NCBI RefSeq assembly: GCF_014202975.1
Contig: NZ_JACHHZ010000003.1
Location: forward strand, 496,001-560,000
Length of the DNA: 64,000 bases
Source of the DNA: Povalibacter uvarum
GTDB taxonomy: Bacteria > Pseudomonadota > Gammaproteobacteria > Steroidobacterales > Steroidobacteraceae
Direction of reading: 5' to 3'
In this document: one piece after another, positions 16,137-25,578 of the stretch
How positions within the stretch are numbered: the stretch's first letter is position 1
Layout: every line of letters starts with the position of its first letter
Made by a program: the position numbers and the translations under genes
Notes under the pieces: generated by a model
What the model was told of the DNA's origin: nothing
Seen by the model: the letters and a program-made list of their open reading frames with translations, nothing else
Database searches by the model: none

Positions 16137-17810
16137 ATGCCTCTGTCCCTGTTCTTCCGAATTCTTCTTCTGTGTGCCGCGCTGGCTGCTTCTCTGCCGG
16201 CTACCGCAAAGGAGTACGGCGCCGTCGCCTCGCCAGACGAGTACGGTGCCCGAGTTGCCGCTGAAGTTCTCGAGAAGGGCGGCAACGCTGTCGATGCGGC
16301 GGTCGCGACAGCCTTCACGCTTGCTGTCACCTATCCGGAAGCCGGCAACATCGGCGGCGGCGGATTCATGACGCTGTATGTCGATGGCAAGTCGTACTTC
16401 GTCGACTACCGGGAGACGGCTCCGCGAGCGGCTTCGCGGGACATGTACCTGAATGAGAAAGGTAAGGTGATCGAGAACCTGAGCCTCATCGGTGCGAAGG
16501 CCAGCGGTGTGCCGGGCACGGTGCTCGGTCTGTGGGAAGTGCATCGGCGCTTCGGCAAGCGGCCTTGGGCTCAGCTCGTGGCGCCGGCGATCGGCTACGC
16601 GACGTCGGGCTACAAAGTTCACGAGAAGACCTATCAGTACCGCCAGGATGCGCTGGCGATGTTCGACAGCAAGACGAACTTCCGTCGCTACTTCGGCGCG
16701 ATGAAGAGCGGCGGGATTTTTCGTCAGCCTGAACTGGCGCGGACGCTTCAGCGAATCGCCACGGACGGACCGAAGGATTTCTACGAGGGCCGCACGTCGC
16801 AGCTGCTCGTCGCGCAGATGCAGCGCGATGGCGGCCTGATCACAGCGCAGGACCTTCGCGACTACCGTGTTGTCTGGCGGGAGCCGCTGCGCTTCGAATG
16901 GCGCGGCAATGTCGTCCACACCGCGCCGCTGCCGAGTTCCGGAGGCGTTGCCCTCGTGCAGCTGCTTGGCATCAAGGAGATGCGGGCGAGCGACTTCAAG
17001 GGCGTTGAGCTGAATTCTGCCCGCTACATCCACCTGCTCGCCGAGATCGAGAAGCGGGTATTCGCGGATCGCGCGGACTACCTGGGTGATCCGGCGTTCA
17101 CGAATGCGCCCGTCGAGAAGCTCATCGCGCCGGCTTACCTTGCGCAGCGGGCCGCCGAGGTCAACCCGAAAGCGATTTCACCGACCGCGTCGGTCCGCCC
17201 GGGGCTCGAGTCGCACCAGACGACCCATTTCTCGATCGTCGACGCGGCCGGCAACGCGGTGAGCAATACGTTCACATTGAACTGGGACTACGGCAGCGGC
17301 GTCGTCGTCGAAGACGCGGGATTCCTGATGAACGACGAGATGGACGACTTCAGTGCAAAGCCCGGCGTGAGCAATGCCTTCGGAGTCGTCGGCGGCGATG
17401 CGAATGCGATCGAGCCTGGCAAGCGCATGCTCTCGTCGATGACACCGACGATCGTGACGCGTGATGGCCGCGTGACGCTCGTGCTCGGATCGCCGGGCGG
17501 TTCGCGGATCTTCACCTCGGTCTTTCAGGTGCTCAACAATATCCATGACTACGCCCTGCCGCTGACGCAGGCCGTCGCGGCACAGCGTGTCCATCATCAG
17601 CTGTTGCCGAAGGACACGATCTACTTCGACTCGTTCGCTGCGTTGACCGGTCGCGTGGCTGAAGAGCTCAAGGCGATGGGCTACACGCTCGAGGATCAGG
17701 GATGGGAGATGGGCGACATCCAGGCGATCCGGGTCGACGGATCGAAGATCGAAGTCGCAGCAGACCCGCGCGGTCGCGGGGTCGGCGTCGTCGTTCGCGC
17801 AATGCAGTGA
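16137..17810 (+). CDS. ggt: Gamma-glutamyltransferase
   Basis: A 557-residue Ntn-hydrolase precursor with a signal peptide (about 1-24, ending LPATA). KGGNAVDAAVATAFTLAV and NIGGGGFM are in the large subunit. Self-cleavage is expected before the Thr in ESHQTTHFSIVD, which becomes the small-subunit nucleophile; DYGSGVVVEDAGFLMNDEMDDF and MLSSMTPTIV, then GSPGGSRIF, complete the active site. The enzyme cleaves or transfers the glutamyl group of glutathione in the periplasm. The start at 16137 has GGTAGGAG upstream and begins the signal peptide. It is transcribed divergently from the TonB-domain gene. Confidence 0.95.
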   Translation: MPLSLFFRILLLCAALAASLPATAKEYGAVASPDEYGARVAAEVLEKGGNAVDAAVATAFTLAVTYPEAGNIGGGGFMTLYVDGKSYFVDYRETAPRAASRDMYLNEKGKVIENLSLIGAKASGVPGTVLGLWEVHRRFGKRPWAQLVAPAIGYATSGYKVHEKTYQYRQDALAMFDSKTNFRRYFGAMKSGGIFRQPELARTLQRIATDGPKDFYEGRTSQLLVAQMQRDGGLITAQDLRDYRVVWREPLRFEWRGNVVHTAPLPSSGGVALVQLLGIKEMRASDFKGVELNSARYIHLLAEIEKRVFADRADYLGDPAFTNAPVEKLIAPAYLAQRAAEVNPKAISPTASVRPGLESHQTTHFSIVDAAGNAVSNTFTLNWDYGSGVVVEDAGFLMNDEMDDFSAKPGVSNAFGVVGGDANAIEPGKRMLSSMTPTIVTRDGRVTLVLGSPGGSRIFTSVFQVLNNIHDYALPLTQAVAAQRVHHQLLPKDTIYFDSFAALTGRVAEELKAMGYTLEDQGWEMGDIQAIRVDGSKIEVAADPRGRGVGVVVRAMQ

Positions 17811-18222
17811 TGCGACCGGGAAAGGCGGCGTGCCCTTGAAGGCTTGGACCGGTCTGTGCGCCGGCGTTTCCTGATCCCTGCCGTTGTTCTTCGTCCTATG
17901 TCCCCATCCTCCATGGGGTAACTTCCTCGCTCTGTCTGCGGGCATTTCCGTGCCCTCTCACTGGTCCTTCCTGCAAGACCAGCTATTGGTCACTCCCTGC
18001 TTGATCGGCCACCCATCGCGCTCCCTGTCTCCTTACTGGCCCCGCCCTCAATCCGTTGCTCCTTAAGATCGCCTGCCCCGGCGATCTCTTCTCCGGCACG
18101 CCGTCGAGGGTCTGTCGCGACAGCGCGGTCCATCTCACGCTCATTTCTGTGACGGCGTCTCCGGTCGATCGGTACCGCCGGCGTTGACGGTGCCGCGGCC
18201 GGCCTGCTTTAATCCTCGCGCC
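17811..18222. other. Intergenic, pyrimidine-rich, with two hairpins
   Basis: No credible gene is visible. The plus strand is strongly C/T-rich from about 17830 to 18070. Two perfect hairpins stand out: CCCCAT-cctcc-ATGGGG at 17902-17918 and an 8-bp stem at 18066-18087. This could be the 3' region of ggt or an unannotated RNA. Confidence 0.5.
18066..18087 (+). terminator. Possible terminator hairpin
   Basis: AGATCGCC-tgcccc-GGCGATCT is a perfect 8-bp stem with a 6-nt loop, followed by a C/T-rich stretch without a clean T run. It lies between ggt and the alx riboswitch. Confidence 0.35.
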
Positions 18223-18405
18223 TCTCCTTGGGGAGTAGTCCGGGCCGCACAGGCTCTGCGAGTGTCGTCAGTACGGATCTTCGTTCACGGCGTGTGAAGG
18301 GGGTCCCGGCACCGCGTCGTGCAACGTAAGCACGATGGGCAAGACCGCGAAGGGCAAATGTAACCGCAGGCTGGTTCGCCGCAGCCTCATTGCCGTTCGA
18401 GGTCC
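18223..18405 (+). ncRNA. yybP-ykoY (manganese) riboswitch
   Basis: The leader of alx carries the class hallmarks: TTGGGGAGTAG at 18228-18238 (conserved first loop), then GGGCAAGACCGCGAAGG near 18336-18352 (conserved third loop with the GCAAGACC core), then TGTAACCGC before the ribosome site. These loops dock to form the Mn2+ pocket in characterised members. TerC/alx genes are a known target of this class, which supports the call. The ends are estimated to within about 15 nt. Expression should rise with Mn2+. Confidence 0.85.
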
Positions 18406-18407
18406 GT

Positions 18408-19421
18408 ATGACGGGGACACCCCTCATGTGGTCGCTGTTCGCGACCTTCGTTTTCGTTGCGCTGCTCGTCGATTTCTTTGCCTTGCGCAAGCAGGGCGCT
18501 CACCAGGTCACGATCAGGGAAGCGGCGATCTGGTCGCTCATCTGGGTGGCCGTGAGCTTCATCTTCGTCGGCTGGATGTGGTGGCATCTCGGCGGGATGA
18601 ATCCCGATCCCGCATTGCGGGCAGTCGCCAACGACAAGTCGCTCGAGTTCATCACCGGCTATCTCGTCGAGAAGGCGCTGGCGGTCGACAACATCTTCGT
18701 GTTCCTGATGTTGTTCACCTATTTCGCCGTGCCCGCCGACTATCAGAAGCGCGTGCTCATGATCGGCATCCTCGGTGCGCTGGTCCTGCGCGCGATCATG
18801 ATTTTCGTCGGCGCCTGGGCGATCAGCCGGTTCCATTGGACACTCTATGTCTTCGGCGCATTCCTGGTGTTCACGGGCATCAAGATGTGGTGGGCCGCGG
18901 GCCAGGAGCCCGACCTCGAATCGAATCCGGCATTGAAATGGATTCGCAGGCACATGCGGATCGCGCCGAACTACGACGGTGAGAGGCTGACGACTGTCGT
19001 CGAGGGCGTGCGCATGGCGACGCCGCTGGCTGTCGTGGTGATCCTGATCGGCATCGTCGATGTCATCTTCGCGGTCGATTCCATTCCCGCGATCTTCGCC
19101 ATCACGACCGATACGTTCATCGTGCTGACGTCGAACGTCTTCGCCATCCTCGGCCTGCGTGCGATGTATTTCCTGCTGGCTGGCATGCACGAACGCTTCC
19201 ACTTGCTGTCGTATGGTCTCGCGCTCGTGCTGCTGCTCATCGGTACGAAGATGCTGCTGATCGATGTCTACAAAATCCCGGTGGTGTGGTCGCTCGGCGC
19301 GACACTCGGCATCCTCGCCGCGACGATGATCCTTTCGTTGCTGATTCCTCCGAAGGGATCGGCGCATCGGGGTGCTTACCCGTTTGCACGGAAGCGCGAA
19401 GCGGGCGACAAACGCGAGTAG
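18408..19421 (+). CDS. alx: TerC family membrane protein, Alx-type manganese exporter
   Basis: A 337-residue integral membrane protein with about nine helices. It closely resembles E. coli Alx: ITGYLVEKALAVDNIFVFLM and VIFAVDSIPAIFAI carry the acidic residues of the two TerC repeats, and TSNVFAILGLRAMYFLLAGM follows. I start it at the ATG at 18408 (MTGTPLMWSLFATF), with GAGG 5 nt upstream, rather than the upstream TTG in the riboswitch. Alx is linked to manganese efflux and alkaline pH response. The riboswitch immediately upstream supports a manganese role. Confidence 0.92.
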   Translation: MTGTPLMWSLFATFVFVALLVDFFALRKQGAHQVTIREAAIWSLIWVAVSFIFVGWMWWHLGGMNPDPALRAVANDKSLEFITGYLVEKALAVDNIFVFLMLFTYFAVPADYQKRVLMIGILGALVLRAIMIFVGAWAISRFHWTLYVFGAFLVFTGIKMWWAAGQEPDLESNPALKWIRRHMRIAPNYDGERLTTVVEGVRMATPLAVVVILIGIVDVIFAVDSIPAIFAITTDTFIVLTSNVFAILGLRAMYFLLAGMHERFHLLSYGLALVLLLIGTKMLLIDVYKIPVVWSLGATLGILAATMILSLLIPPKGSAHRGAYPFARKREAGDKRE

Positions 19422-19498
19422 ACCGCGTCGCTGGCCTCACCTGATATCCTCTGCCGGCCTGAGAAGGTCGAAGGACGGATACCGGGAGCGAGGTCTAC

Positions 19499-20434
19499 AT
19501 GCGGACGTACATCCGGCGCGTTACAGCGGGTCTCCTGGTTGCGATGCCGGCGCTCATGGCCTGGGCGCAGACGGCGCCGGTGATGCCGCCGATCGTTCAG
19601 CCGGTCACGCAACCCGACGCGAACGAACGAGAGCCCCGGGCCAACGTGACGATCGCGCATGATCGCTACGACGACATTCTGTGGGAGAACGATCGCACTG
19701 CTCACCGCATCTATGGCCATCCGCTGGAGGCGTACGAGCCTCCCTCCGGTTCAGGCATCGATGCATGGGGCAAACATGTGCGATGGCCGTTCATGCATCG
19801 GCAGCTGCGCAGCGGCAAGCAGCACGACTATCACGGCGAGGGAATGGATTTCTACGATGTCGGAACCAGCCGCGGCGCCGGCGGACTCGGTGTGTGGCAC
19901 GACAACAAGCTCTGGGTCTCGCGCAACTGGAAGCACTGGAAAGTCATCAGGAACGGTCCGGACGTCGCATCGTTCGAGGTGACGTACGAGCCGTGGCCGG
20001 TGGACGTGAATCGCAAGGTGTCCGAGCGTCGGACGTTCACGCTGCCGATGGGCACGAACTTCACGCGCATGGTCTCGACGATCAAGTCCGACAATGCTGA
20101 TCCGCTGGTCATAGGCATCGGCATCACAAAGCGAAAGGATCCCAACGGCACGGGTGTCTTCGTGAAAGATCTCGCGCCGGGCAGAGTGTCCTACTGGGAA
20201 CCGTCGGATCCCGTGAAAGGAACGATGGGTATCGCCATCATGGTCGATCCCAAGGTGCTCGTGGAAGTGCGGCAGGATGCGGACAACTATCTGGTGCTGA
20301 TCAATGTCCGGCCCACGGAGCCCTTCGTTTACTACATGGGGGCGACGTGGGACAAAGGTCTCGACTTCCACGATCGCGCGAGCTGGGAGAAATACGTGCG
20401 GGAGCAACAGCCGGATTTCGAGACCCTGCGCTGA
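19499..20434 (+). CDS. Exported DUF4861 family protein
   Basis: A 311-residue protein with a signal peptide (about 1-24, ending AWAQ). DDILWENDRTAHRIYG, GSGIDAWGK, DYHGEGMDFYDVGTSRGAGGLG and WSRNW-like segments (VSRNWKHWKV) match DUF4861, a beta-rich family often near rhamnogalacturonan and other pectin-degrading enzymes. That link does not appear here, since no carbohydrate-degrading neighbours are present. GGGAGCGAGG precedes the ATG. Function unknown; a periplasmic glycan-related role is only a family-based guess. Confidence 0.8.
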   Translation: MRTYIRRVTAGLLVAMPALMAWAQTAPVMPPIVQPVTQPDANEREPRANVTIAHDRYDDILWENDRTAHRIYGHPLEAYEPPSGSGIDAWGKHVRWPFMHRQLRSGKQHDYHGEGMDFYDVGTSRGAGGLGVWHDNKLWVSRNWKHWKVIRNGPDVASFEVTYEPWPVDVNRKVSERRTFTLPMGTNFTRMVSTIKSDNADPLVIGIGITKRKDPNGTGVFVKDLAPGRVSYWEPSDPVKGTMGIAIMVDPKVLVEVRQDADNYLVLINVRPTEPFVYYMGATWDKGLDFHDRASWEKYVREQQPDFETLR

Positions 20435-20449
20435 TTTTGTGAGTGATCT

Positions 20450-21331
20450 TCAGCGCCCCGGCGCCGCGAGCCTGTCCTGCGTCTTCGTCTCGAAATCACT
20501 CGCGTCGTGACGTTCGTGGAGCTGGTTCGCGGGATCGCCGTTGAAGCGATTCACCATGCGTCCGCGCTTCACGGCGGGTCGCGCGCCGATTTCGTCAGCC
20601 CAGCGTCGCACGTGCGGGTACTCGTGCACGCTCAAGAACGTGCCCGAATTTCCGTAGATCTGCCCCTTGGCGAGAGGGCCGTACCACGGCCAGGTGATGA
20701 TGTCGGCGAGCGTGTACTCGTCACCCGCCAGATACCGTGATTCCGCGAGCCGCCGGTTGAGCACGTCGAGCTGACGCTTCGCTTCCATGGTGTAGCGATC
20801 GATGGGGTACTCCATCTTGCTCGGCGCATACATATAGAAGTGTCCGAAGCCGCCGCCCAGGAATGGCGCCGCGCCTACCTGCCAGAAGAACCAGGAGAGA
20901 CATTCAGCGCGCTGTGCGGTGTCAGCGGGCAGGAACGCGCCGAATTTCTCCGCGAGGTAGAGCAGGATTGCTCCGGATTCGAATATCCGGATCGGCCTGG
21001 GGCCGCTGCGATCCATCAGCGCAGGGATCTTCGAGTTCGGATTCACCGCGACGAATCCGCTGCCGAACTGCTCGCCCTTGTTGATGCGGATCGGCCAGGC
21101 GTCGTACTCGGCGCCGCTGTGCCCCAGAGCGAGCAGCTCTTCGAGCATCACTGTGACCTTGACGCCGTTCGGCGTCGCGAGCGAGTAGAGCTGAAGCGGA
21201 TGCTTCCCGATGGGCAGGTCTTTCTCGTGCGTCGGTCCGGCAATCGGCCGGTTGATGCTGGCGAACTCGCCGCCGTTCTCTTTCTCCCACTTCCAGACCT
21301 CGGGTGGGGTGTAAGTCGAGGAGTCGGTCAT
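20450..21331 (-). CDS. yghU: YghU-type glutathione S-transferase/disulfide-bond reductase
   Basis: A 293-residue GST of the YghU/Nu class. The N-terminal extension YTPPEVWKWEKENGGEFASINRP is the family signature, followed by the thioredoxin-like domain (LYSLATPNGVKVTVMLEELL, AVNPNSKIPALMD, IFESGAILLYLAEKFG) and the helical domain (YTLADIITWPWYG). Nu-class members bind two glutathiones and reduce disulfides in the cytosol. I start it at 21331 with AGGA upstream; the longer frame has no ribosome site. It converges with the DUF4861 gene. Confidence 0.93.
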   Translation of the reverse strand: MTDSSTYTPPEVWKWEKENGGEFASINRPIAGPTHEKDLPIGKHPLQLYSLATPNGVKVTVMLEELLALGHSGAEYDAWPIRINKGEQFGSGFVAVNPNSKIPALMDRSGPRPIRIFESGAILLYLAEKFGAFLPADTAQRAECLSWFFWQVGAAPFLGGGFGHFYMYAPSKMEYPIDRYTMEAKRQLDVLNRRLAESRYLAGDEYTLADIITWPWYGPLAKGQIYGNSGTFLSVHEYPHVRRWADEIGARPAVKRGRMVNRFNGDPANQLHERHDASDFETKTQDRLAAPGR

Positions 21332-21480
21332 GAGGTTCCTGTGGCACGGGGAGCGACCGGGAGCGTGACACGGATGCAATGCGAGCGGGTCGCCAATGTT
21401 CCTCGCCGCCGTTTGAACGCGGGATTTCACTTTGACGATCCTGCGGGGTCCCGCTGAAGCCAAATCTCATCGGCGCTGCA

Positions 21481-21750
21481 TTGCAGCGAAATCTCCATCA
21501 GGGCGATCTCAACCAGGGAACGCCCACGGGTCACTTGCGCACTTATGATGTGAATACCGCGACGACGTTGCCTCCCTTCGGCACGCAATATCGGTTGCTT
21601 GCGGAGATCGGCCCGCCGATCGTCCTCACCGACAATCCGAACGGTGTCTACACGACAGACCACCCGGCGGCGATGGCGCTCACCCTCGATGGCAGGGCGA
21701 TCATCATCTGCGGCGTCGGCGGTTGTGTGGTGCAGCCGACGCCGCCGTAG
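21481..21750 (+). CDS. Doubtful short ORF or gene remnant
   Basis: An 89-codon frame opening only with TTG. The segment QYRLLAEIGPPIVLTDNPNGVYTT has protein-like composition, but no family is recognised and no ribosome site is obvious. The overlapping minus-strand frame is Arg/Asp-rich and looks like a shadow. It fills most of a 440-bp gap between yghU and the Gfa-like gene. It may be the 3' remnant of a lost gene. Confidence 0.2.
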   Translation: MQRNLHQGDLNQGTPTGHLRTYDVNTATTLPPFGTQYRLLAEIGPPIVLTDNPNGVYTTDHPAAMALTLDGRAIIICGVGGCVVQPTPP

Positions 21751-21771
21751 GCAAGTCATGACACGCGGCAA

Positions 21772-22347
21772 TCAGGCCGCCAGCACGCCTTTCTGTTTCG
21801 CCGTGTGCGTGGCGATCAGGTCCATCAATGCAGGAGAGAGGCAGTCGTAAGGCTGCAGGCCGATCGCCTTCAGGCGATCGCGAACCGCCGTCATTTCCTC
21901 CGGTCTGGCGCCGCCGCCTTCGATGATGGAGGAGACGAACGCCGCGAACTCAGGCGCTGCCCATCCGCGATCCTTCGACAGCTCGACATGGACGAAGTCG
22001 AGTCCGTGGAACGGATGTCCCTTGTTCTCGATGCGGCCGAACAGATGCACGCCGCAGCCCGTGCAGGCATGGCGTTGAATGACTGCAGCGGGATCCACGA
22101 TCTTCAGCTTGTTCTCGTTCGCCGTGACTTTCAGGTTGTCGCGCGAGATGACGGCGACGATCGAAAACTTCGCGCCTTCCGGCTTCCAGCATTTGGTGCA
22201 GCCGCATGCGTGATTGAAAGCGACGTTGCCCTTCAGCGCGACTGTAACCGGCGCGCTCGCGCACTTGCAGGTCAGTGTGCCGCCGGCAAAGTCCTTCGAG
22301 CCCGCCTGGACGCCGTTGTCGATCGATGGATGCAGTGAAATGGCCAT
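21772..22347 (-). CDS. gfa: S-(hydroxymethyl)glutathione synthase (GFA family)
   Basis: A 191-residue protein with the GFA zinc ligands: CKCAS near residue 27-30, HACGCTKCW near 48-54 and HACTGCGVH near 94-100. The length and the sequence [25 protein letters not shown] match full-length Gfa of Paracoccus rather than generic short GFA proteins. Gfa speeds formation of S-hydroxymethylglutathione from formaldehyde and glutathione, the entry to glutathione-dependent formaldehyde oxidation. GGGAGGGG precedes the ATG at 22347. Divergent from fdhD, 129 bp apart, which fits a C1 theme, though AdhC and FghA are not in the window. Confidence 0.87.
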   Translation of the reverse strand: MAISLHPSIDNGVQAGSKDFAGGTLTCKCASAPVTVALKGNVAFNHACGCTKCWKPEGAKFSIVAVISRDNLKVTANENKLKIVDPAAVIQRHACTGCGVHLFGRIENKGHPFHGLDFVHVELSKDRGWAAPEFAAFVSSIIEGGGARPEEMTAVRDRLKAIGLQPYDCLSPALMDLIATHTAKQKGVLAA

Positions 22348-22476
22348 CGGATGCCCCTCCCGTATTTGGATCGGAACGCGCGCATTCCAGCCTGAATCGC
22401 AGTCGGCGGGAGTACGTAGATATGGCAGGCGTTTGGGTTCAAGATATTCGCTGTGCCCGTCGGTGAGCATTGCATC

Positions 22477-23328
22477 ATGAGCCCATCAGCCGCATCGACA
22501 CGTCCGCACGCGGCGTGTCACGTGAATCGGGATCGCGCACAGTTGCGCGCCGAAACCCTGGTGATCGAGGAGCCGCTGGAGATCCGGATCGTCTCGCAAG
22601 GCCGCGAGGAGGCCGTGACGGTGACGATGCGGACCCCGGGCGCCGATCGGGAGCTTGCGCTGGGGTTTCTGATCGCGGAGCGGATCCTTCGTGACGCATC
22701 GCAGGTGAAGACAATTCATCCCTGCGGCCAGCGATCCAATGTGATCAAGGTGGAACTGCGTGAGGGCGTGGAGCCGCGGCTGAAGAGCGTCGCGCGCAAC
22801 TTCGCAAGCTCCGCAAGTTGCGGGTTGTGTGGGAAAACATCGCTCGAGGCAGTGTCGACACTCGACCCGGTAGTTTCGATCGAATGCCTGGCGCCGCCGA
22901 TTCCGACCTCGTTCCTCTACGGCATTCCGCAGCGCCTGCGTGCAGCGCAGCAGGTTTTCGACCTGACCGGCGGATTGCATGCTGTCGCGGCGTTCGACCT
23001 GGGCGGTGATCTGCTGACCATGCACGAGGACGTCGGTCGTCACAACGCGGTCGACAAAGTGATCGGCACGCTCACTGCGACAGATTGGCAGCCGAGCCGC
23101 ACGCTCTTCGCTTTGAGCGGCCGTGCCGGCTTCGAGCTGGTGCAGAAGGCAGCGGCGGTACAAGTGCCGGTCATCGTTGCCATCGGCGCGCCTTCCAGCC
23201 TTGCCGTGCAGCTTGCCGAACAGGTTGGCATCACGCTCATCGGTTTCCTGCGGGCGTCGAGCTTCAATGTCTACACGCATCCGCAGCGGCTCGAACAATA
23301 CGTGCCTCAGATGCAGGAGGCCGTATGA
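22477..23328 (+). CDS. fdhD: Formate dehydrogenase accessory sulfurtransferase FdhD
   Basis: A 283-residue protein. It has the FdhD Cys loop [11 protein letters not shown] (the sulfur-carrying cysteines), [13 protein letters not shown] near the N-terminus, and [16 protein letters not shown], then [14 protein letters not shown] in the core. FdhD takes sulfur from IscS and transfers it to the molybdenum cofactor of formate dehydrogenases. I start it at the ATG at 22477; GTG codons upstream are possible. Its last codons overlap ydeP by 4 bp (ATGA), so the two are translationally coupled and FdhD probably sulfurates YdeP's cofactor. Confidence 0.94.
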   Translation: MSPSAASTRPHAACHVNRDRAQLRAETLVIEEPLEIRIVSQGREEAVTVTMRTPGADRELALGFLIAERILRDASQVKTIHPCGQRSNVIKVELREGVEPRLKSVARNFASSASCGLCGKTSLEAVSTLDPVVSIECLAPPIPTSFLYGIPQRLRAAQQVFDLTGGLHAVAAFDLGGDLLTMHEDVGRHNAVDKVIGTLTATDWQPSRTLFALSGRAGFELVQKAAAVQVPVIVAIGAPSSLAVQLAEQVGITLIGFLRASSFNVYTHPQRLEQYVPQMQEAV

Positions 23329-25574
23329 GCGACAAGAGCATCGAGCGCTACGATCGGGCTGCTGGCGGTTGGGATGCGCTTGCAGCGACTGCGGCTGTCG
23401 TTCGCGAGCAGGGCGCACCCGCGACGAGTAGTCGTGCGTTGCTGAAGGCCAACCAACCATCGGGATTCGATTGTCCCGGGTGCGCATGGCCCGATCCGAA
23501 GCACACATCGTCGTTTGAATTCTGCGAGAACGGCGCGAAGGCGGTTGCGTGGGAGACGACCTCGCGGACCGTCGGGCCGGAGTTCTTCGCGGCTCACACA
23601 GTCACGACGCTGCTTGCACAGTCCGATCATTGGCTGGAGTCGCAAGGACGCCTGACGCATCCGCTCAAGTACGACGCCGCGAGCGATCGCTATGTGCCTG
23701 TCTCGTGGGCGGATGCCGCGGAGCTCGTAGCGTTGCATCTGCGTGCACTGAGTACGCCGGATGCTGCCGCGTTCTATACCTCAGGAAGAACCAGCAACGA
23801 AGCTGCGTTCCTGTATCAGTTGTTCGCACGGGAGTACGGCACGAACAACATGCCGGACTGTTCGAACTTGTGCCACGAGGCATCGAGCGTTGGATTGCCG
23901 CAATCGATCGGTGTCGGCAAGGGCACTGTCCAGCTCGCCGATTTCGATTGCACCGATCTCATCCTGAGTTTCGGTCACAACCCCGGCACGAATCACCCGC
24001 GCATGCTGACGACGTTGCGGGCAGCGCGGAAGAGAGGCGTGCCGCTCCTGGTCTTCAATCCGCTTCGGGAACGCGGGCTGGAGCGATTCGTCGCGCCGCA
24101 CAGCGCGGTCGAGATGCTGACTGGCGAAGGCACTGAGCTCGCGACTCAATACTTGCAGTTGCGCGTCGGCAGCGATGCGCTGGCGCTGCAGGGACTGATG
24201 AAGCTGCTGCTGGAATGGGAGCGCGGCCGCTCCGCCGCTGATGCCCCGATCATCGATCGCGAGTTCATCGATGCGCACACGACAGGGTTCGATGAGTTGA
24301 CGGGGCAACTCGATGCGCTGTCGTGGGACGAGATTGTCGAGCGAACAGGAGTGACCCGAGCAGAGCTGGAAGCGGCAGCCAGGCAGTACGCCCGCGCCCC
24401 ATCGACCATCGTCGCCTACGGCATGGGAATCACGCAGCACGCTCACGGAACGGAGAATGTGCAGCAGATCGCCAATCTGCTGCTTCTGCGCGGGAACATC
24501 GGTCGCCCCGGTGCCGGGATCTGTCCGGTGCGCGGACACAGCAACGTGCAGGGCGACCGCACGATGGGCATCAACGAACGTCCTCCCGCGGATTTTCTCG
24601 ATCGCATCGAGGCGACATTCGGTTTCTCGCCGCCGCGAACGGAAGGCTATTCCGTCGTGGAGTGCATCGAGGCAATGCGGGATGGAAGGGTGCGGGTGCT
24701 GGTCGCTCTCGGCGGCAACATGGCAGTCGCTGCGCCGGACCCGGTGGCGACCGCGGAAGGGATGAGCAAGCTCGCGCTCTACGTCGGCATTCACACGAAA
24801 CTCAATCGCAGTCACCTGCTTCATCGCGGCGATGCGCTGATTCTTCCCGCGCTCGCGCGGTCCGACCTGGACGTCCAGGAGACCGGTGTGCAGAGCGTGA
24901 CCGTCGAGGATTCGATGTCGATGGTGCATGCGTCGCATGGATTCAAGGCACCGCCGTCGCCGGAAGTGCGTTCCGAACCGGCGATCGTTGGGATGCTGGC
25001 AGCAGCGACGTTGCCGAACAGCAAAGTGGATTGGGATGGTCTCGTGCAGAACTACGATCGCGTTCGCGATCTCGTCGAGAAGATCGTTCCCGGCTTCGAG
25101 AACTACAACGAGCGCATTCGGATACCGGGCGGTTTCCATCTGCCCAATGCCGCTGCGACACGGACATGGAAGACGCAGTCGGGCAAGGCGCGGTTCAAAC
25201 TTCGGACCACAACGCGACGCGCGGCGGATACGCTGCCGCTGGTGCTGACGACGATCAGATCACACGATCAGTACAACACGACGATCTACGGGTTGAACGA
25301 TCGCTACCGCGGCATCAAGGGCCGCCGCGATGTCGTGTTCATGAATGAAGAGGACATGCGGGCGCGGGGGATTGAGACCGGAGAAGCTGTTACGGTGCGG
25401 GCCGCCAACAGAGTTGCAACTGGATTCCATGCGGTCGCGTACCCCATCGCCAGGGGATCCTGTGCTGCCTATTTTCCCGAGGCGAGCGTGCTCGTCGCGC
25501 TGGAAGACTTCGATCCGCAGAGCCGCACGCCGGCGTACAAGTCGACGCCGGTGGAAGTCGTCAGGGTCGGGTGA
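23325..25574 (+). CDS. ydeP: YdeP-type molybdopterin oxidoreductase (FdhF/YdeP family)
   Basis: A 749-residue molybdopterin enzyme, colinear with E. coli YdeP: GFDCPGCAWPDPKH near residue 45, FYTSGRTSNEAAFLYQLFARE, MPDCSNLCHEASSVG, GHNPGTNHPRML, YGMGITQHAHGTENVQQ and RSHDQYNTTIYG near the C-terminus. The N-terminus has only the CPGC pair rather than a typical four-Cys Fe-S motif. YdeP is tied to acid resistance in E. coli, with its reaction unknown. GGAGG precedes the ATG at 23325, overlapping the fdhD stop. Confidence 0.93.
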   Translation: MSDKSIERYDRAAGGWDALAATAAVVREQGAPATSSRALLKANQPSGFDCPGCAWPDPKHTSSFEFCENGAKAVAWETTSRTVGPEFFAAHTVTTLLAQSDHWLESQGRLTHPLKYDAASDRYVPVSWADAAELVALHLRALSTPDAAAFYTSGRTSNEAAFLYQLFAREYGTNNMPDCSNLCHEASSVGLPQSIGVGKGTVQLADFDCTDLILSFGHNPGTNHPRMLTTLRAARKRGVPLLVFNPLRERGLERFVAPHSAVEMLTGEGTELATQYLQLRVGSDALALQGLMKLLLEWERGRSAADAPIIDREFIDAHTTGFDELTGQLDALSWDEIVERTGVTRAELEAAARQYARAPSTIVAYGMGITQHAHGTENVQQIANLLLLRGNIGRPGAGICPVRGHSNVQGDRTMGINERPPADFLDRIEATFGFSPPRTEGYSVVECIEAMRDGRVRVLVALGGNMAVAAPDPVATAEGMSKLALYVGIHTKLNRSHLLHRGDALILPALARSDLDVQETGVQSVTVEDSMSMVHASHGFKAPPSPEVRSEPAIVGMLAAATLPNSKVDWDGLVQNYDRVRDLVEKIVPGFENYNERIRIPGGFHLPNAAATRTWKTQSGKARFKLRTTTRRAADTLPLVLTTIRSHDQYNTTIYGLNDRYRGIKGRRDVVFMNEEDMRARGIETGEAVTVRAANRVATGFHAVAYPIARGSCAAYFPEASVLVALEDFDPQSRTPAYKSTPVEVVRVG

Positions 25575-25578
25575 CGGA

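Noticed and set aside
18387-19367. 326-codon minus-strand frame opposite alx
   Set aside because: Same antisense-of-membrane-protein composition; alx is unambiguous.
19499-20434. Polysaccharide-utilisation locus from DUF4861
   Set aside because: No lyase, GH105, SusC/D or TonB receptor neighbours in the window.
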